Assembly (NCBI GenBank): GCA_934153945.1
Contig: CAKPFM010000002.1
Span: 62,001 to 126,000 of the forward strand
Origin: an uncultured Bacilli bacterium
GTDB taxonomy: Bacteria > Bacillota_I > Bacilli_A > RF39 > UBA660
Direction of reading: 5' to 3'
DNA: 64,000 nt
The notes below the pieces were generated by a model, which did no database searches, had not been told where the DNA came from, and saw only the letters and a program-made list of their open reading frames with translations. Position numbers and translations under genes: made by a program. This document shows, piece by piece, positions 1 to 8,470 of the stretch (positions within the stretch are counted from its first letter, which is position 1; every line of letters begins with the position of its first letter).

Positions 1-2
1 AT

Positions 3-86
3 AATTCGTTAAAATTTGTTTTAATTTTAGGAGTTATCTTCTTAATAGCTATATTTATAATTCCAGTTTTATCAAAATATATATAG
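3..86 (+). CDS. C-terminal end of an unidentified membrane protein (5' truncated)
   Basis: Only the last 27 codons lie in the window. They are almost entirely hydrophobic (the run FVLILGVIFLIAIFIIPVL) and end in a short SKYI tail before TAG, which is one membrane-spanning helix at a protein's C terminus. An intrinsic terminator begins on the stop codon, so this is the end of a transcript. The family cannot be named from so little sequence. Confidence 0.5.
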   Translation, partial: NSLKFVLILGVIFLIAIFIIPVLSKYI

Positions 87-107
87 AAGGTTAAACCTTC
101 TTTTATT
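86..107 (+). terminator. Intrinsic terminator
   Basis: GAAGG and CCTTC pair around a TTAAA loop and are followed by TTTT. It closes the transcript of the truncated membrane-protein gene. Confidence 0.7.
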
Positions 108-134
108 GTCAAAAAAATTATTTTGATTTATAAT
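106..134 (+). promoter_or_regulatory. Housekeeping promoter of rlmCD
   Basis: TTGTCA (106-111) and TATAAT (129-134) are separated by 17 bp. Transcription would begin near 141. That excludes the in-frame ATG at 138 as the start of the next gene and supports the ATG at 153. Confidence 0.7.
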
Positions 135-152
135 TAAATGGGATGTGAACTT

Positions 153-1355
153 ATGATAGTAAAAATAGATAGATTGGATCATCAAGGTAGAGGTATAGCT
201 AAAGTAAATAATATTACAACTTTTATCCCTAATGCATTAGTAGATGAAATAGTAGATATAAATAAAATAGAAACAAAAAAGAATTACAATATAGGAAAAG
301 TAAATAAATATATCGAAATATCTAAGGATAGAATAGAACCAATATGTAAGTATTTTAACTTATGTGGTGGATGTGATTTAATGCATATGTCATACGAAAA
401 TCAATTATTATTTAAAGAAAATAAAATCAAAAATATTATAGAAAGATATACTAATATTGATGTAAATAAAGTAAAAAAAATATTATATTCAAATAACTTA
501 TATTATAGAAATAAAGTAGTATTTAAAGTTGATAAAAATATAGGATTTTATGATAAAAAAAGTTATAACATTGTCCCAATCGATAATTGCTTAATATCAT
601 CAAATAAAATTAATCAAATATTAAATATTTTAAATACTTGTAATTTAGATAATATAAAACAAATAATGATAAGAACTAATGAAGTAGATAGTTTAGTTGT
701 TATATATACTGATATTATATCAGATGAAATTATTAATAAATTAAAAGATAATTGTTCTATTGTTAAATATAATAAAAAATATGAAGTTGTTAGTGGCAAA
801 GGATATATTATAGATAAAATTGGTGATTATAAATTTGTAATTTCACCAGATTCTTTCTATCAGGTAAATAAAAATACAGTTAAAATACTATATGATAAAG
901 TTTTAGAATATTTAAACCCATCAAAAGAAGAAAGTATATTAGATTTATATTCTGGTACAGGTACAATAGGAATATATGTAAGTAAATATGTTAAAAATGT
1001 ATTATCTATAGAAATAAATGAATCAGCAAATAAAGATGCCTTAAAAAATAAAGAATTAAATCATATAGATAATATTGAATTTATATGTGATGATGTTGCT
1101 AATGAAATAGATAAAATTAAACATGTTGATTCGATTATTGTAGATCCTCCTAGGAGTGGATTAGATAATAAAACAATAGAATATTTAAAAAAGATAAACT
1201 CCAAAAAAATAGTATATGTATCATGTGATCCAATGACATTAGCTAGAGACTTAGAAAAATTAAATGAAACATATAATATTATTGAAATAACACCAGTAGA
1301 TATGTTTCCAAATACAAGTCATGTTGAATGTGTAAGTATTTTACAATTAAAATAA
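153..1355 (+). CDS. rlmCD: 23S rRNA (uracil-5-)-methyltransferase, RlmCD/RumA family
   Basis: This enzyme transfers a methyl group from S-adenosylmethionine to C5 of specific uridines in 23S rRNA. In Gram-positives one RlmCD enzyme usually modifies two positions. The 400-residue protein has an N-terminal TRAM-like domain, an iron-sulfur type cysteine cluster (Cys-x5-CGGC near residue 70 and a later Cys in PIDNC), the SAM motif DLYSGTGTIG, the DPPRSGL motif and the catalytic-cysteine motif YVSCDP. The start was placed at 153 because GGATGTGA lies just upstream and the promoter makes the ATG at 138 unusable. It is a single-gene transcript. TrmA-type tRNA methylation is less likely given the cysteine cluster. 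The exact target uridine cannot be read from the sequence. Confidence 0.9.
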   Translation: MIVKIDRLDHQGRGIAKVNNITTFIPNALVDEIVDINKIETKKNYNIGKVNKYIEISKDRIEPICKYFNLCGGCDLMHMSYENQLLFKENKIKNIIERYTNIDVNKVKKILYSNNLYYRNKVVFKVDKNIGFYDKKSYNIVPIDNCLISSNKINQILNILNTCNLDNIKQIMIRTNEVDSLVVIYTDIISDEIINKLKDNCSIVKYNKKYEVVSGKGYIIDKIGDYKFVISPDSFYQVNKNTVKILYDKVLEYLNPSKEESILDLYSGTGTIGIYVSKYVKNVLSIEINESANKDALKNKELNHIDNIEFICDDVANEIDKIKHVDSIIVDPPRSGLDNKTIEYLKKINSKKIVYVSCDPMTLARDLEKLNETYNIIEITPVDMFPNTSHVECVSILQLK

Positions 1356-1425
1356 ATATTTATATACAAATATTTATTATTAATAAAAAAAATTAAGAAT
1401 TAAATAAAATTTAAAGAGGTGAAAA

Positions 1426-1629
1426 ATGAGTAAGTATGAACCATTATGGAATTATTTAAAGGAAAATAAAAAAGAAAATTACAAATTAACTTATGAAGAA
1501 ATTAAAAATATTTTAAAATTTGAAATAGATCATTCATTTTTAACTTATAAAAAGGAATTAAAAGAATATGGCTATGAGGTTACCAAAATATCAATGAAGG
1601 AAAAAACGATTATTTTTAATAAAATATAA
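1426..1629 (+). CDS. Small conserved protein, DUF7662-like
   Basis: This 67-residue protein has a good ribosome site (AAAGAGGTG) before ATG. The opening SKYEPLWNYLKENKK, then LTYEEI and a basic/aromatic second half, resembles the small DUF7662-type family, which often appears as a stand-alone domain of unknown function. It has no signal peptide or membrane helix. The family assignment is from memory of the motif and is tentative. Confidence 0.55.
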   Translation: MSKYEPLWNYLKENKKENYKLTYEEIKNILKFEIDHSFLTYKKELKEYGYEVTKISMKEKTIIFNKI

Positions 1630-1779
1630 TTGTAATTTTCAAATAATTAGTGATTAATTAAAAATTTATAGAAAATAAAATGTTAGTTAAAAGATAATAA
1701 ATTTATACGTATTATGTTTGTAAAGACATATAAGTGTGGTAAAATAACATGCGTTGCCTAACAATGATTATGAAAAAAA

Positions 1780-1998
1780 TAATCTTTATTTCAAATATTT
1801 TATGCTACATCATTAGGTTTCTTATTTGCAACTATTTTAATTAAAAGTAAAAATTTATATCCTTGTATAATAGCTCATTCAGTTATTAATTTATTGGCAA
1901 TATTTTCAATAGAAAATACTTTTACAACTTATTCAGCACCACTTATTTTAATTGTAATAACAAATTTATATAATTATTATTTAATAAAAAAAGTTTAA
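1780..1998 (+). pseudogene. C-terminal remnant of a CPBP (CAAX-type) intramembrane protease
   Basis: An open stretch without a start codon encodes a hydrophobic tail reading ...YATSLGFLFATILIKSKN, then LYPCIIAHSVINLLAIF, then a last helix and stop. The pattern LYPCIIAHSVINL matches the final conserved motif of CPBP/Abi membrane proteases (small residue, H, then N). The frame is closed by a TAA upstream, near 1777, and nothing before it reads as the N-terminal half. It is a decayed gene end. The rest of 1630-2070 holds no gene that I can support. Confidence 0.6.
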
Positions 1999-2070
1999 AA
2001 TATTATATAATTTAATTCATTATTTTAGTAATTATTTATACAAAAATTCTTTTATTGAAAGGGGAACAAT

Positions 2071-2367
2071 ATGACAATATTCATGATTATAGTACTAATA
2101 TTATTTGGTTATGTAATAATAAATAATATTTTAGATAGTAAAGCATCAATTGAAAAAATAGAAGCAAAATTAATAAAAAAAGGAATTGATAATACAATAG
2201 ACGCCAACAATGTTATTAATGTGAACTATGTATTAGTTTTTAAGACACCAATGGGTAAAAAAAGTTTTTTTGTTAAATATAGTGAATATGAAAAATTTAA
2301 TCAAAATGATGAAGGAGAATTAGTTTTTAAAAGAAATAGATTTGTAGATTTTATAGTTAAAATTTAG
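2071..2367 (+). CDS. Small membrane-anchored protein, DUF2500-like
   Basis: This 98-residue protein begins with one membrane helix (residues about 2-20) followed by a small beta-rich domain. The order EAKLIKKG, YVLVFKTPMGKK, VKYSEYEKFNQNDEGELVFKR and a closing FVDF matches the DUF2500 family, whose function is unknown. GAAAGGGG precedes the ATG. The soluble domain probably faces outward or lies at the membrane surface. Confidence 0.6.
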   Translation: MTIFMIIVLILFGYVIINNILDSKASIEKIEAKLIKKGIDNTIDANNVINVNYVLVFKTPMGKKSFFVKYSEYEKFNQNDEGELVFKRNRFVDFIVKI

Positions 2368-2483
2368 GAGTACTATAGAATAATTATGTATAAAATATAA
2401 TAGTGTAAAAAATAGCAGTGATTAGTTGTTAATAATAACCACTTTTTTTGATCATCATAAAATATATTGAAAGGAGAAATAAT

Positions 2484-3098
2484 ATGAATGAAAAATACTC
2501 CAAAAAAATTCAATGTATTTTAGAAGAAGGAAAAAAATGTAAAGAAAAACTTTGTTGTATTGGACCAACAGGTCCAACTGGTCCATCTGGTGGCCCAACC
2601 GGTCCAACTGGTTCAACAGGCCCAACTGGTCCAACAGGACCAACAGGCCCAACAGGCCCAACTGGTCCAAGTGGAGAAAATACACTTGATTATGGTAGCA
2701 AATATGATACAACTACTGATACAATATCTTTAACAGCTGATACTGATAGTGCTATCCCTTTAACAACTACAGGATTACTTTCTGGAATAACTGGTGCAAA
2801 CGCAAATACATTAACTATTACGGAAACAGGTGTGTATAAAATAGATTACTTTTTTAGTGGTTCCCCTAATGCAGAAGCTACATTAACCTTATCTGTATCT
2901 CAAAATACTAATCCTATAAATAGTTCAAATATAATTAAAGAAATATCGGCAAATACCGATGATGAATTAAGTGGAAGCATAATAGCAAATTTATCAGCAA
3001 ATGATGAAATTGGATTAAACTTGAGTTCAAATGTAACAGCTACAGTATCAACTGCAACAGGAACAAATGCATATTTAAATATTATTAAAATTGGATAA
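2484..3098 (+). CDS. Collagen-like GPT-repeat protein, BclA-like
   Basis: The 204-residue protein has a short charged N terminus (about 25 residues, three cysteines), a collagen-like tract of about 13 Gly-X-Y triplets, mostly GPT (residues 27-66), and a threonine/serine-rich C-terminal domain with alternating beta-strand pattern. This is the layout of BclA-type exosporium and spore-surface glycoproteins, in which the C-terminal domain trimerises and the threonines carry sugar. There is no obvious signal peptide, as expected for a mother-cell-made spore protein. The start at 2484 is set by AAGGAG eight bases upstream. Surface display on spores is inferred from family layout and from other spore genes in the window. 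Confidence 0.75.
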   Translation: MNEKYSKKIQCILEEGKKCKEKLCCIGPTGPTGPSGGPTGPTGSTGPTGPTGPTGPTGPTGPSGENTLDYGSKYDTTTDTISLTADTDSAIPLTTTGLLSGITGANANTLTITETGVYKIDYFFSGSPNAEATLTLSVSQNTNPINSSNIIKEISANTDDELSGSIIANLSANDEIGLNLSSNVTATVSTATGTNAYLNIIKIG

Positions 3099-3103
3099 AA
3101 ACA

Positions 3104-3130
3104 AAACATCTCAAAAAATGAGATGTTTTA
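3104..3130 (+). terminator. Intrinsic terminator after the collagen-like gene
   Basis: AAACATCTC pairs perfectly with GAGATGTTT around an AAAAAAT loop and runs into a T-rich tail. Confidence 0.8.
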
Positions 3131-3280
3131 AAATTTATATAATTTGATTAAAATAGTATATACATTTTATAAAAATAGTATAACTAAAATTAGTAAATTA
3201 GTTGTCTAAATTACTAATTTGGTGATTTGTCTTTTAAAATTTTATGAGTATATTATTATTCATTGAAGGAGGAGACAAAT

Positions 3281-4756
3281 ATGTCAAAAATATTTAAATT
3301 AATAATTTTAATAGGTATATCTTTTATACCAAATGTTAGAGGAATTACTAGTAATTTTAATGAAATAAGTAATATACAAATACTTAATTCAAATATAACT
3401 TTGTTAGAAAGTTACTATATTGATATCAATTTTCAAATTGATGAAAAACTTATCAATAAAAAAATAAAATTTAAAATATATAATCACAATACATCAAATT
3501 ATATATTAAATGGAGAAATATTTACAACTGATAATAAAGGAATATTTAATTCAAATTTCAAATTAATTCCTGGCAAATATGAAATAGAGTATGTTGATAT
3601 ACCAAAAGGTTGTGTTGCACCTGAAAATCCAAATATTTTTATAATTAACAATAATAGTGAAGAAAGATATAAAGTTATTAGTTATTTGGAAAGACAATAT
3701 GGACTATTAAGAATTAATAGTGGGTTATCTAAAATAGATGGCAGTACTTACAAATTAAGTGATATAGAATATAATATATATGCATATTCACGTACTTATG
3801 ATTATGATAGAAAAACGATTTTTTTAAAGGATCAATTGGTAGGAAACTTAAAAACAATAAATGGTTATGCTGAATTAAAATTGCCATTAGGACGTTATTA
3901 TCTTGTTAAAAAGGACGATGAAAAACAAACTAAAGAATATTTCTCATTTTCATATGATATAACTGAACCTAATACTTATCCATTAGATTTAGAATTAACA
4001 ACACCATTTCCAACCTTTGATTTATCAGTAGTCACATATAAAGAAAATATTGATAAGTCTTATTCAAAATATGAATATTTTAAATATAAATTAAAGGCAA
4101 AAGAAGATATATATTATTTAGGAAATTTGGTATACAAAGAAAATGAGATAATAGCAGAATTAAAAAGTGATGTAAATGGTAAAATTAATCAAACACTAAA
4201 TTTATTACCAGGAAAATATGCTTTAGAAGAAGTAACAATTAATGATAATTATATTGATAAAGGTGATGTAGATATAAATGTAAATTCATATGATAATAAT
4301 TTAAGCTGTCACATATATAAATATTTAAAAAGAGGTAATTTATCTATAAGTGTAAACTCTAATTTAGATGAAAAAATAAATTATCTTACACTATTTTATG
4401 ATGGAAATAAAAAATATGAAATAAATGATAATTTATTGATAAAAGATATAAAAATTGGAAAATATAAATTGTTCTATGATAAAGAATATATTGTAGAAAT
4501 TAAGGAAAATACTACAACAACATTAAATATTAATTTATTAAAATCTACTGAAGAAGATTCAAATCTTGATATCAAAAATGAAGAACAAAAAGAATTAAAT
4601 TCTAATGTCAAAAATGAGGAATCAAATAAACAAAAAAATAATATAGAAGAAACTTTACCTAATACTTATAATTATATAAAACAATATTGTATACTATATG
4701 AAATGTTTTTAATAGCAGGTTTAATAATAAAATTGTATGCTAAAAAAAATAAGTAA
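3281..4756 (+). CDS. Sortase-anchored surface protein with SpaA/prealbumin-like domains
   Basis: The 491-residue exported protein begins with a signal peptide (SKIFKLIILIGISFIP, cleavage probably after NVRG). Several beta-sandwich units follow, with the SpaA-like signature of a strand, a DNKG or DVNGK turn and a PGKYEIEYV or PGKYALEEV strand (about residues 90-125 and 290-325). A polar Glu/Asn linker precedes a C-terminal sorting signal: LPNTY, a hydrophobic helix and the basic tail KLYAKKNK. The usual Gly of LPxTG is Tyr. The strong site AAGGAGGAG fixes the start at 3281. The next gene, a sortase, overlaps its last 20 bases, which suggests translational coupling and a dedicated enzyme-substrate pair. 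Confidence 0.75.
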   Translation: MSKIFKLIILIGISFIPNVRGITSNFNEISNIQILNSNITLLESYYIDINFQIDEKLINKKIKFKIYNHNTSNYILNGEIFTTDNKGIFNSNFKLIPGKYEIEYVDIPKGCVAPENPNIFIINNNSEERYKVISYLERQYGLLRINSGLSKIDGSTYKLSDIEYNIYAYSRTYDYDRKTIFLKDQLVGNLKTINGYAELKLPLGRYYLVKKDDEKQTKEYFSFSYDITEPNTYPLDLELTTPFPTFDLSVVTYKENIDKSYSKYEYFKYKLKAKEDIYYLGNLVYKENEIIAELKSDVNGKINQTLNLLPGKYALEEVTINDNYIDKGDVDINVNSYDNNLSCHIYKYLKRGNLSISVNSNLDEKINYLTLFYDGNKKYEINDNLLIKDIKIGKYKLFYDKEYIVEIKENTTTTLNINLLKSTEEDSNLDIKNEEQKELNSNVKNEESNKQKNNIEETLPNTYNYIKQYCILYEMFLIAGLIIKLYAKKNK

Positions 4757-5225
4757 TATATTGATAATATTAGGAGTTTTACTTTTTATAATTATTAATA
4801 TATATGAATATAAACAAATTTATAATAATGAAATAATAGTAAATAAACTTGAATTAAAAGAAGAAGTCAGCAATTATTATGTTGGATACATAATAATAAA
4901 AAATTTAAATATAAAAATTCCATTAGTATATGGAACTTCTAAAAAAGAATTAGATCAAAATGTAGTAGGTATTAGTAAATATTCAAGTTCTAAACATTTG
5001 ATACTAGCAGGACATGCAATAGAATCTGTATTTTTATCACTATATAATATAAAGTTACAAACAGAAATAGAAATTTCATTAAATGATAATTATTATAAAT
5101 ATATTGTAAATAATGTTTATATTGTTAATGAAAATGATTTAAGTGTATATAATAATACTGGATTAACATTAATAACTTGTATAAATAAAAAACAAAGATT
5201 AATTGTTAACGCAAAAACGGCCTAA
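4737..5225 (+). CDS. Sortase, probably class D/E-like, paired with the upstream surface protein
   Basis: Sortases are membrane-bound cysteine transpeptidases that cut a C-terminal sorting motif and attach the protein to the cell wall. The 162-residue protein has one N-terminal membrane helix (about residues 7-23), the catalytic His in LAGH, the catalytic Cys in TLITC and the Arg in KKQRLIV, so all three active-site residues are present. It overlaps the end of the surface-protein gene and converges on the next gene, which shares its terminator. The small size and C-terminal KQRLIVNAKTA fit class D or E better than A or B. The class is not certain. Confidence 0.85.
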   Translation: MLKKISNILIILGVLLFIIINIYEYKQIYNNEIIVNKLELKEEVSNYYVGYIIIKNLNIKIPLVYGTSKKELDQNVVGISKYSSSKHLILAGHAIESVFLSLYNIKLQTEIEISLNDNYYKYIVNNVYIVNENDLSVYNNTGLTLITCINKKQRLIVNAKTA

Positions 5226-5236
5226 TTAGCCGTTTT
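5214..5236. terminator. Bidirectional terminator shared by two convergent genes
   Basis: AAAACGGC and GCCGTTTT pair around CTAATTA. The stop codons of the sortase (plus) and the next gene (minus) both lie inside the hairpin and overlap, an economical convergent arrangement. Confidence 0.8.
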
Positions 5237-6316
5237 AATTATATAAGGATTAGCTTCACTACCATCACCTTCTGAAGTAGTAACATTACCATCTAAATGA
5301 ATAACAATTTTAATATTACTTGAACTTGATGCAGTAGAAGAAATAACATTTGATGAAATTTTATAAACTTTATCACTTTTATATGTATCAGCAGTAATTG
5401 ACCAGAAAGTTTTATCAAAATTAGCCATATAATTATAATTAACACATGCACTATCTGTTAAACTTTTACAATTAGTATCAATACTAGCAATTACAAATTC
5501 ATTAGCTTGTAATAATGAAACATATTGATTTTCAAGAATATCAGAACATTCAATAGAACCTGTATTATTAGTACTTTCACTATCTCTTTTTCCTAAACAA
5601 ATATTTTGTCTACTTATGTAAGCCTTAATAGCATCAGTGAATTCACTATCATAAATATTATTTAAAGTATCTCTCATTCTACTAACACGATAATCATTTA
5701 TACCAGTACTTGAATTTCTTTCAGAATTATATCTATCATCCCATACATATTTTTCATTCCTATTAACTTCAATTAAACGTAAATCACCATTACTTGTAAT
5801 TTTAATTAATCTCCATAATTTATTATTAAATTTAACATAATTATTAACTTCTTCTCCTCTAAATACATATTCATTATTAATTTTATATAATCCATATGAA
5901 GAAGTAACAATTTTATTATCTTCTAATATTTTATCCTTTAAAGTAACTGTTTTGTATTTTTCACCACAATCAAGAATAGAAGTTGCTAAATAATGTTCAT
6001 TATTATTTTTAATTTTAATAGTAACACTACATTCAGCTGTTTTATCTTTTAGCATTTCACTTAATGGTTTAATTTTTTTAGCGTCAACTAGATTTTGATA
6101 GTCAATAGTTGTTTCTTCACCAGCTATTGGTAAAGTGTCTTTTCTATCTAAAGCATAGCTAAGAGCAACCTTATTAATTTTATTTTCAAGTGCAGAATAA
6201 GATAATCTTCCTCCAGAAATAACACCAATAATTAATATAATGACAATAATTAATACCATTACTCCAATACCTGTACCAAAATAAATATATAGTTTTTTGT
6301 TATTTTTTAAGTTCAT
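5222..6316 (-). CDS. Membrane-anchored extracytoplasmic protein of unknown function
   Basis: The 364-residue protein has a short basic N terminus and one long hydrophobic helix (about residues 12-33), then a large polar domain that should face outward. The middle has the motif VKFNNKLWRLIKI followed by GDLRLIEV, a module that recurs in surface proteins of related gut Bacillota. The end reads SEGDGSEANPYIIK. Six cysteines in the distal half could form disulfides. GGAGGG precedes the ATG. It is a single gene, transcribed towards the sortase. Pilin-like or adhesion roles are possible but nothing seen decides this. Confidence 0.55.
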   Translation of the reverse strand: MNLKNNKKLYIYFGTGIGVMVLIIVIILIIGVISGGRLSYSALENKINKVALSYALDRKDTLPIAGEETTIDYQNLVDAKKIKPLSEMLKDKTAECSVTIKIKNNNEHYLATSILDCGEKYKTVTLKDKILEDNKIVTSSYGLYKINNEYVFRGEEVNNYVKFNNKLWRLIKITSNGDLRLIEVNRNEKYVWDDRYNSERNSSTGINDYRVSRMRDTLNNIYDSEFTDAIKAYISRQNICLGKRDSESTNNTGSIECSDILENQYVSLLQANEFVIASIDTNCKSLTDSACVNYNYMANFDKTFWSITADTYKSDKVYKISSNVISSTASSSSNIKIVIHLDGNVTTSEGDGSEANPYIIKTAN

Positions 6317-6405
6317 AATAACCCTCCAAACACTTTAATTATAACAAAAAAAACATAAATATACAATAAATTTGTAATAAAAGCATATTATTAGTAGGTG
6401 ATTAT

Positions 6406-7200
6406 ATGCTGATTATTAAGGGAATAATTATTGGAATAGGAAAAATTATACCAGGAGTAAGTGGTAGTTTATTAGCAATTAGCTTAGGAATATATGAAAA
6501 AGCTATAGAATCAATGATAAATATATTTAAGAAACCACAAGAAAATATATTATTTTTAGGTAAGATAGGATTAGGAATTTTAATTTCTATAATATTTTTT
6601 AGTAAACTAATTTTATATTCATTGAATAATTATTATTTGTACACAATGATATTTTTTATAGGACTTATGATGGGTAATATTCCTTCATCATTAAAAATAG
6701 TAAAACAAGCTAAAAAGAAAGATATAATATATTTGTTATTATCTTTGTTGTTAGTATATATTATATACAAGTTTAAATCTCCAATAATATATTCTCCTGA
6801 TACAAGTTTTAAGAATTTTATAATAGTATTTATACTAGGTGTGATAGATGCAGTTACGATGATTGTACCAGGAGTAAGTGGAACTGCTTTATTTATGATG
6901 TTAAATTGTTATCATTTTATAATGGATTTATTTTCTAATCTATTTTCTAAGATATACTTTACTATAACATTTGGTATTGGTGTAATAATAGGTGTATTAA
7001 TAACAGGATATATAATGAATAAATTATTGAAAGAACATAAAGAAAAAGTACATTTAGTAATATTGGGATTTACTATATCATCTCTTGTAGTATTATTAAT
7101 ACCAATAATTAGGATGATTACAATTTTAAATATAATTCCATTATTTATATTATTAATAACAGGTTTTTTAATATCAAAAAAATTGGAAAATATATCATAA
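6406..7200 (+). CDS. popT: DUF368 membrane protein, PopT-type undecaprenyl-phosphate transporter
   Basis: DUF368 proteins such as S. aureus PopT return undecaprenyl phosphate, the lipid carrier of cell-wall synthesis, to the cytoplasmic face of the membrane. The 264-residue protein is almost all membrane helices and has the two family hallmarks: PGVSG near residue 16 (KIIPGVSGSLLA) and again near residue 155 (MIVPGVSGTALF), one in each inverted half. GTAGGTGATT sits before the ATG. The next gene follows 38 bases downstream in the same direction and may be cotranscribed. The family call is firm, and the substrate is taken from published work on homologues. Confidence 0.8.
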   Translation: MLIIKGIIIGIGKIIPGVSGSLLAISLGIYEKAIESMINIFKKPQENILFLGKIGLGILISIIFFSKLILYSLNNYYLYTMIFFIGLMMGNIPSSLKIVKQAKKKDIIYLLLSLLLVYIIYKFKSPIIYSPDTSFKNFIIVFILGVIDAVTMIVPGVSGTALFMMLNCYHFIMDLFSNLFSKIYFTITFGIGVIIGVLITGYIMNKLLKEHKEKVHLVILGFTISSLVVLLIPIIRMITILNIIPLFILLITGFLISKKLENIS

Positions 7201-7238
7201 ATTGACATGTTATTAATAAGATTAATTAGAGGTGTTAT

Positions 7239-7556
7239 ATGAAAAAAGATTTACCGGGATTATTTGCCAATAAAATAAATAAGTCATTATCTAATAATGA
7301 AAAAGTATCTGTAACTAAAAATGAAGAACAAGAAGATAGAAGCATAAAAGAGGACAAAAAAACAGAAAAAGATATAAATGAAAAGATAAGAGAAATGTTT
7401 TCTTCTCCAAGATATGTTTATAAAATAGATGCTGAAATAACTTTAAAAGATAAAAAAGTAACAAAAAAAATAATAGGGAAAAACAACAATAATTTAATTA
7501 CAATTGACAATGAATTAATTCCAATACAGGATATTATTGATATATCATACAAATAA
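7239..7556 (+). CDS. Hypothetical small cytoplasmic protein
   Basis: This is a 105-residue protein with its own ribosome site (AGAGGTG). The first half is charged and probably disordered (lysine and glutamate runs). The second half (residues about 60-105) looks like a small beta domain ending in LIPIQDIIDISYK. It has no signal peptide or membrane segment and was not recognised. It lies 38 bases after the popT-like gene and ends in a strong terminator. Confidence 0.5.
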   Translation: MKKDLPGLFANKINKSLSNNEKVSVTKNEEQEDRSIKEDKKTEKDINEKIREMFSSPRYVYKIDAEITLKDKKVTKKIIGKNNNNLITIDNELIPIQDIIDISYK

Positions 7557-7579
7557 AAAAGACAAAATTTTGTCTTTTT
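7556..7579. terminator. Bidirectional terminator between convergent genes
   Basis: A perfect 24-base palindrome, AAAAAGACAAAA joined to TTTTGTCTTTTT, lies between the hypothetical gene (plus) and the CotZ-like gene (minus). Confidence 0.8.
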
Positions 7580-8000
7580 AAATGCATTCAACTACTGTAT
7601 CGTTTAAACATCTAAGTGCACAACAGCAACCTAAATTTAATGTGAAAAATGAATTAGTTGCTACATAAGGAATAGTAGAAGCTTCATCTCCATCAGGATT
7701 TGTTGCTAGTACTCTAAATGTAGCACAGTTGTCATCGATTTTTTCAACTCTAAATACATTTGATGTAGTTTGTTCATTAGGATTTTTACTGATAGGCATT
7801 GCAAGTGGAGTATTACCGCCACCACATGTATATATCATTACAGGTCTTGTATTACAACTTAAACTAGTAACGTTGCAACCTAAAAAGCCTCTGTCGCAAG
7901 TGTCTAGACAACAATTGTCTACGCAATTAGCATTTTGTTGAAGGATACAAATAACTGTAAGTATTTCAGCAATGCATTTTCCATCTGTATTATTACACAT
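7578..8000 (-). CDS. cotZ: Spore outer coat/crust protein, CotZ/CotY/ExsY family
   Basis: These cysteine-rich proteins self-assemble into the crust or exosporium basal layer of spores, held together by disulfides. The 140-residue protein has about 14 cysteines. The middle segment CNTRPVMIYTCGGGNTPLAMP is followed by FRVEKIDDNCATFRVL and the end FTLNLGCCCALRCLNDT, which is the typical CotZ order ending in a C-x-C-A-x-x-C-L motif. The start was set at 8000, where GGGGTGG precedes ATG; an upstream in-frame ATG at 8072 lacks this. Production in the mother cell late in sporulation is inferred from the family. Confidence 0.85.
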   Translation of the reverse strand: MCNNTDGKCIAEILTVICILQQNANCVDNCCLDTCDRGFLGCNVTSLSCNTRPVMIYTCGGGNTPLAMPISKNPNEQTTSNVFRVEKIDDNCATFRVLATNPDGDEASTIPYVATNSFFTLNLGCCCALRCLNDTVVECI

Positions 8001-8087
8001 ATAATCCACCCCTTCTTTACTTTCAATATAACATATTCCTAAATTTTTAAAAGGTGTGGAATATTTACCCATAAATAAGATAATTAT

Positions 8088-8390
8088 CTACTTTTCCACA
8101 GATAAATTTATAATTAAATCCATATTGTCATCATCAGCCATTATATTTTTGTGGATTTCTTGACATTTTGAACACTTATATACAATTTTATAAGTATTTT
8201 TAAACTTTTCCACACCAATAGGAACTAGTAAACCTTGACAATTGTTACTTCTATCTCCTGGATTTATATCAACATGTTTAGAATATAAACAATAGTTACA
8301 ATGGTCTCTAGCTGTTTTGTTAGCTTTATTTATTTCTTTGCCACAATTTTCACAAATAAAATTTTCATTAATCATATTGAATCTTTTCAT
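8088..8390 (-). CDS. RNHCP-domain zinc-binding protein
   Basis: The 100-residue protein carries two CxxC pairs (CENCG near residue 13 and CSKCQ near 75) and the internal motif ARDHCNYCLYSKHVD, characteristic of the RNHCP domain, a small predicted zinc-ribbon module of unknown function. The middle section GDRSNNCQGLLVPIGVE is also typical. AGGTGA lies upstream of ATG. It is divergent from scpA, whose promoter occupies the 80 bases between them. Confidence 0.75.
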   Translation of the reverse strand: MKRFNMINENFICENCGKEINKANKTARDHCNYCLYSKHVDINPGDRSNNCQGLLVPIGVEKFKNTYKIVYKCSKCQEIHKNIMADDDNMDLIINLSVEK

Positions 8391-8420
8391 TAAATCACCT
8401 AACTAATTATAACATTATAT

Positions 8421-8449
8421 TTGTTACAAAAAAAGATTTATGTTATAAT
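8421..8449 (+). promoter_or_regulatory. Promoter of scpA-scpB
   Basis: TTGTTA (8421-8426) and TATAAT (8444-8449) are separated by 17 bp, about 20 bases before the scpA ribosome site. Confidence 0.7.
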
Positions 8450-8470
8450 GAATTAAGTTTAGGTGATAGT

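Noticed and set aside
138..152. ATG at 138 as the rlmCD start
   Set aside because: It lies just four bases after the -10 box and would precede the transcript start; ATG at 153 has a ribosome site.
2560..2670. Tandem 9-base repeats as a CRISPR or regulatory array
   Set aside because: They are in frame and encode Gly-Pro-Thr triplets of a collagen-like protein.
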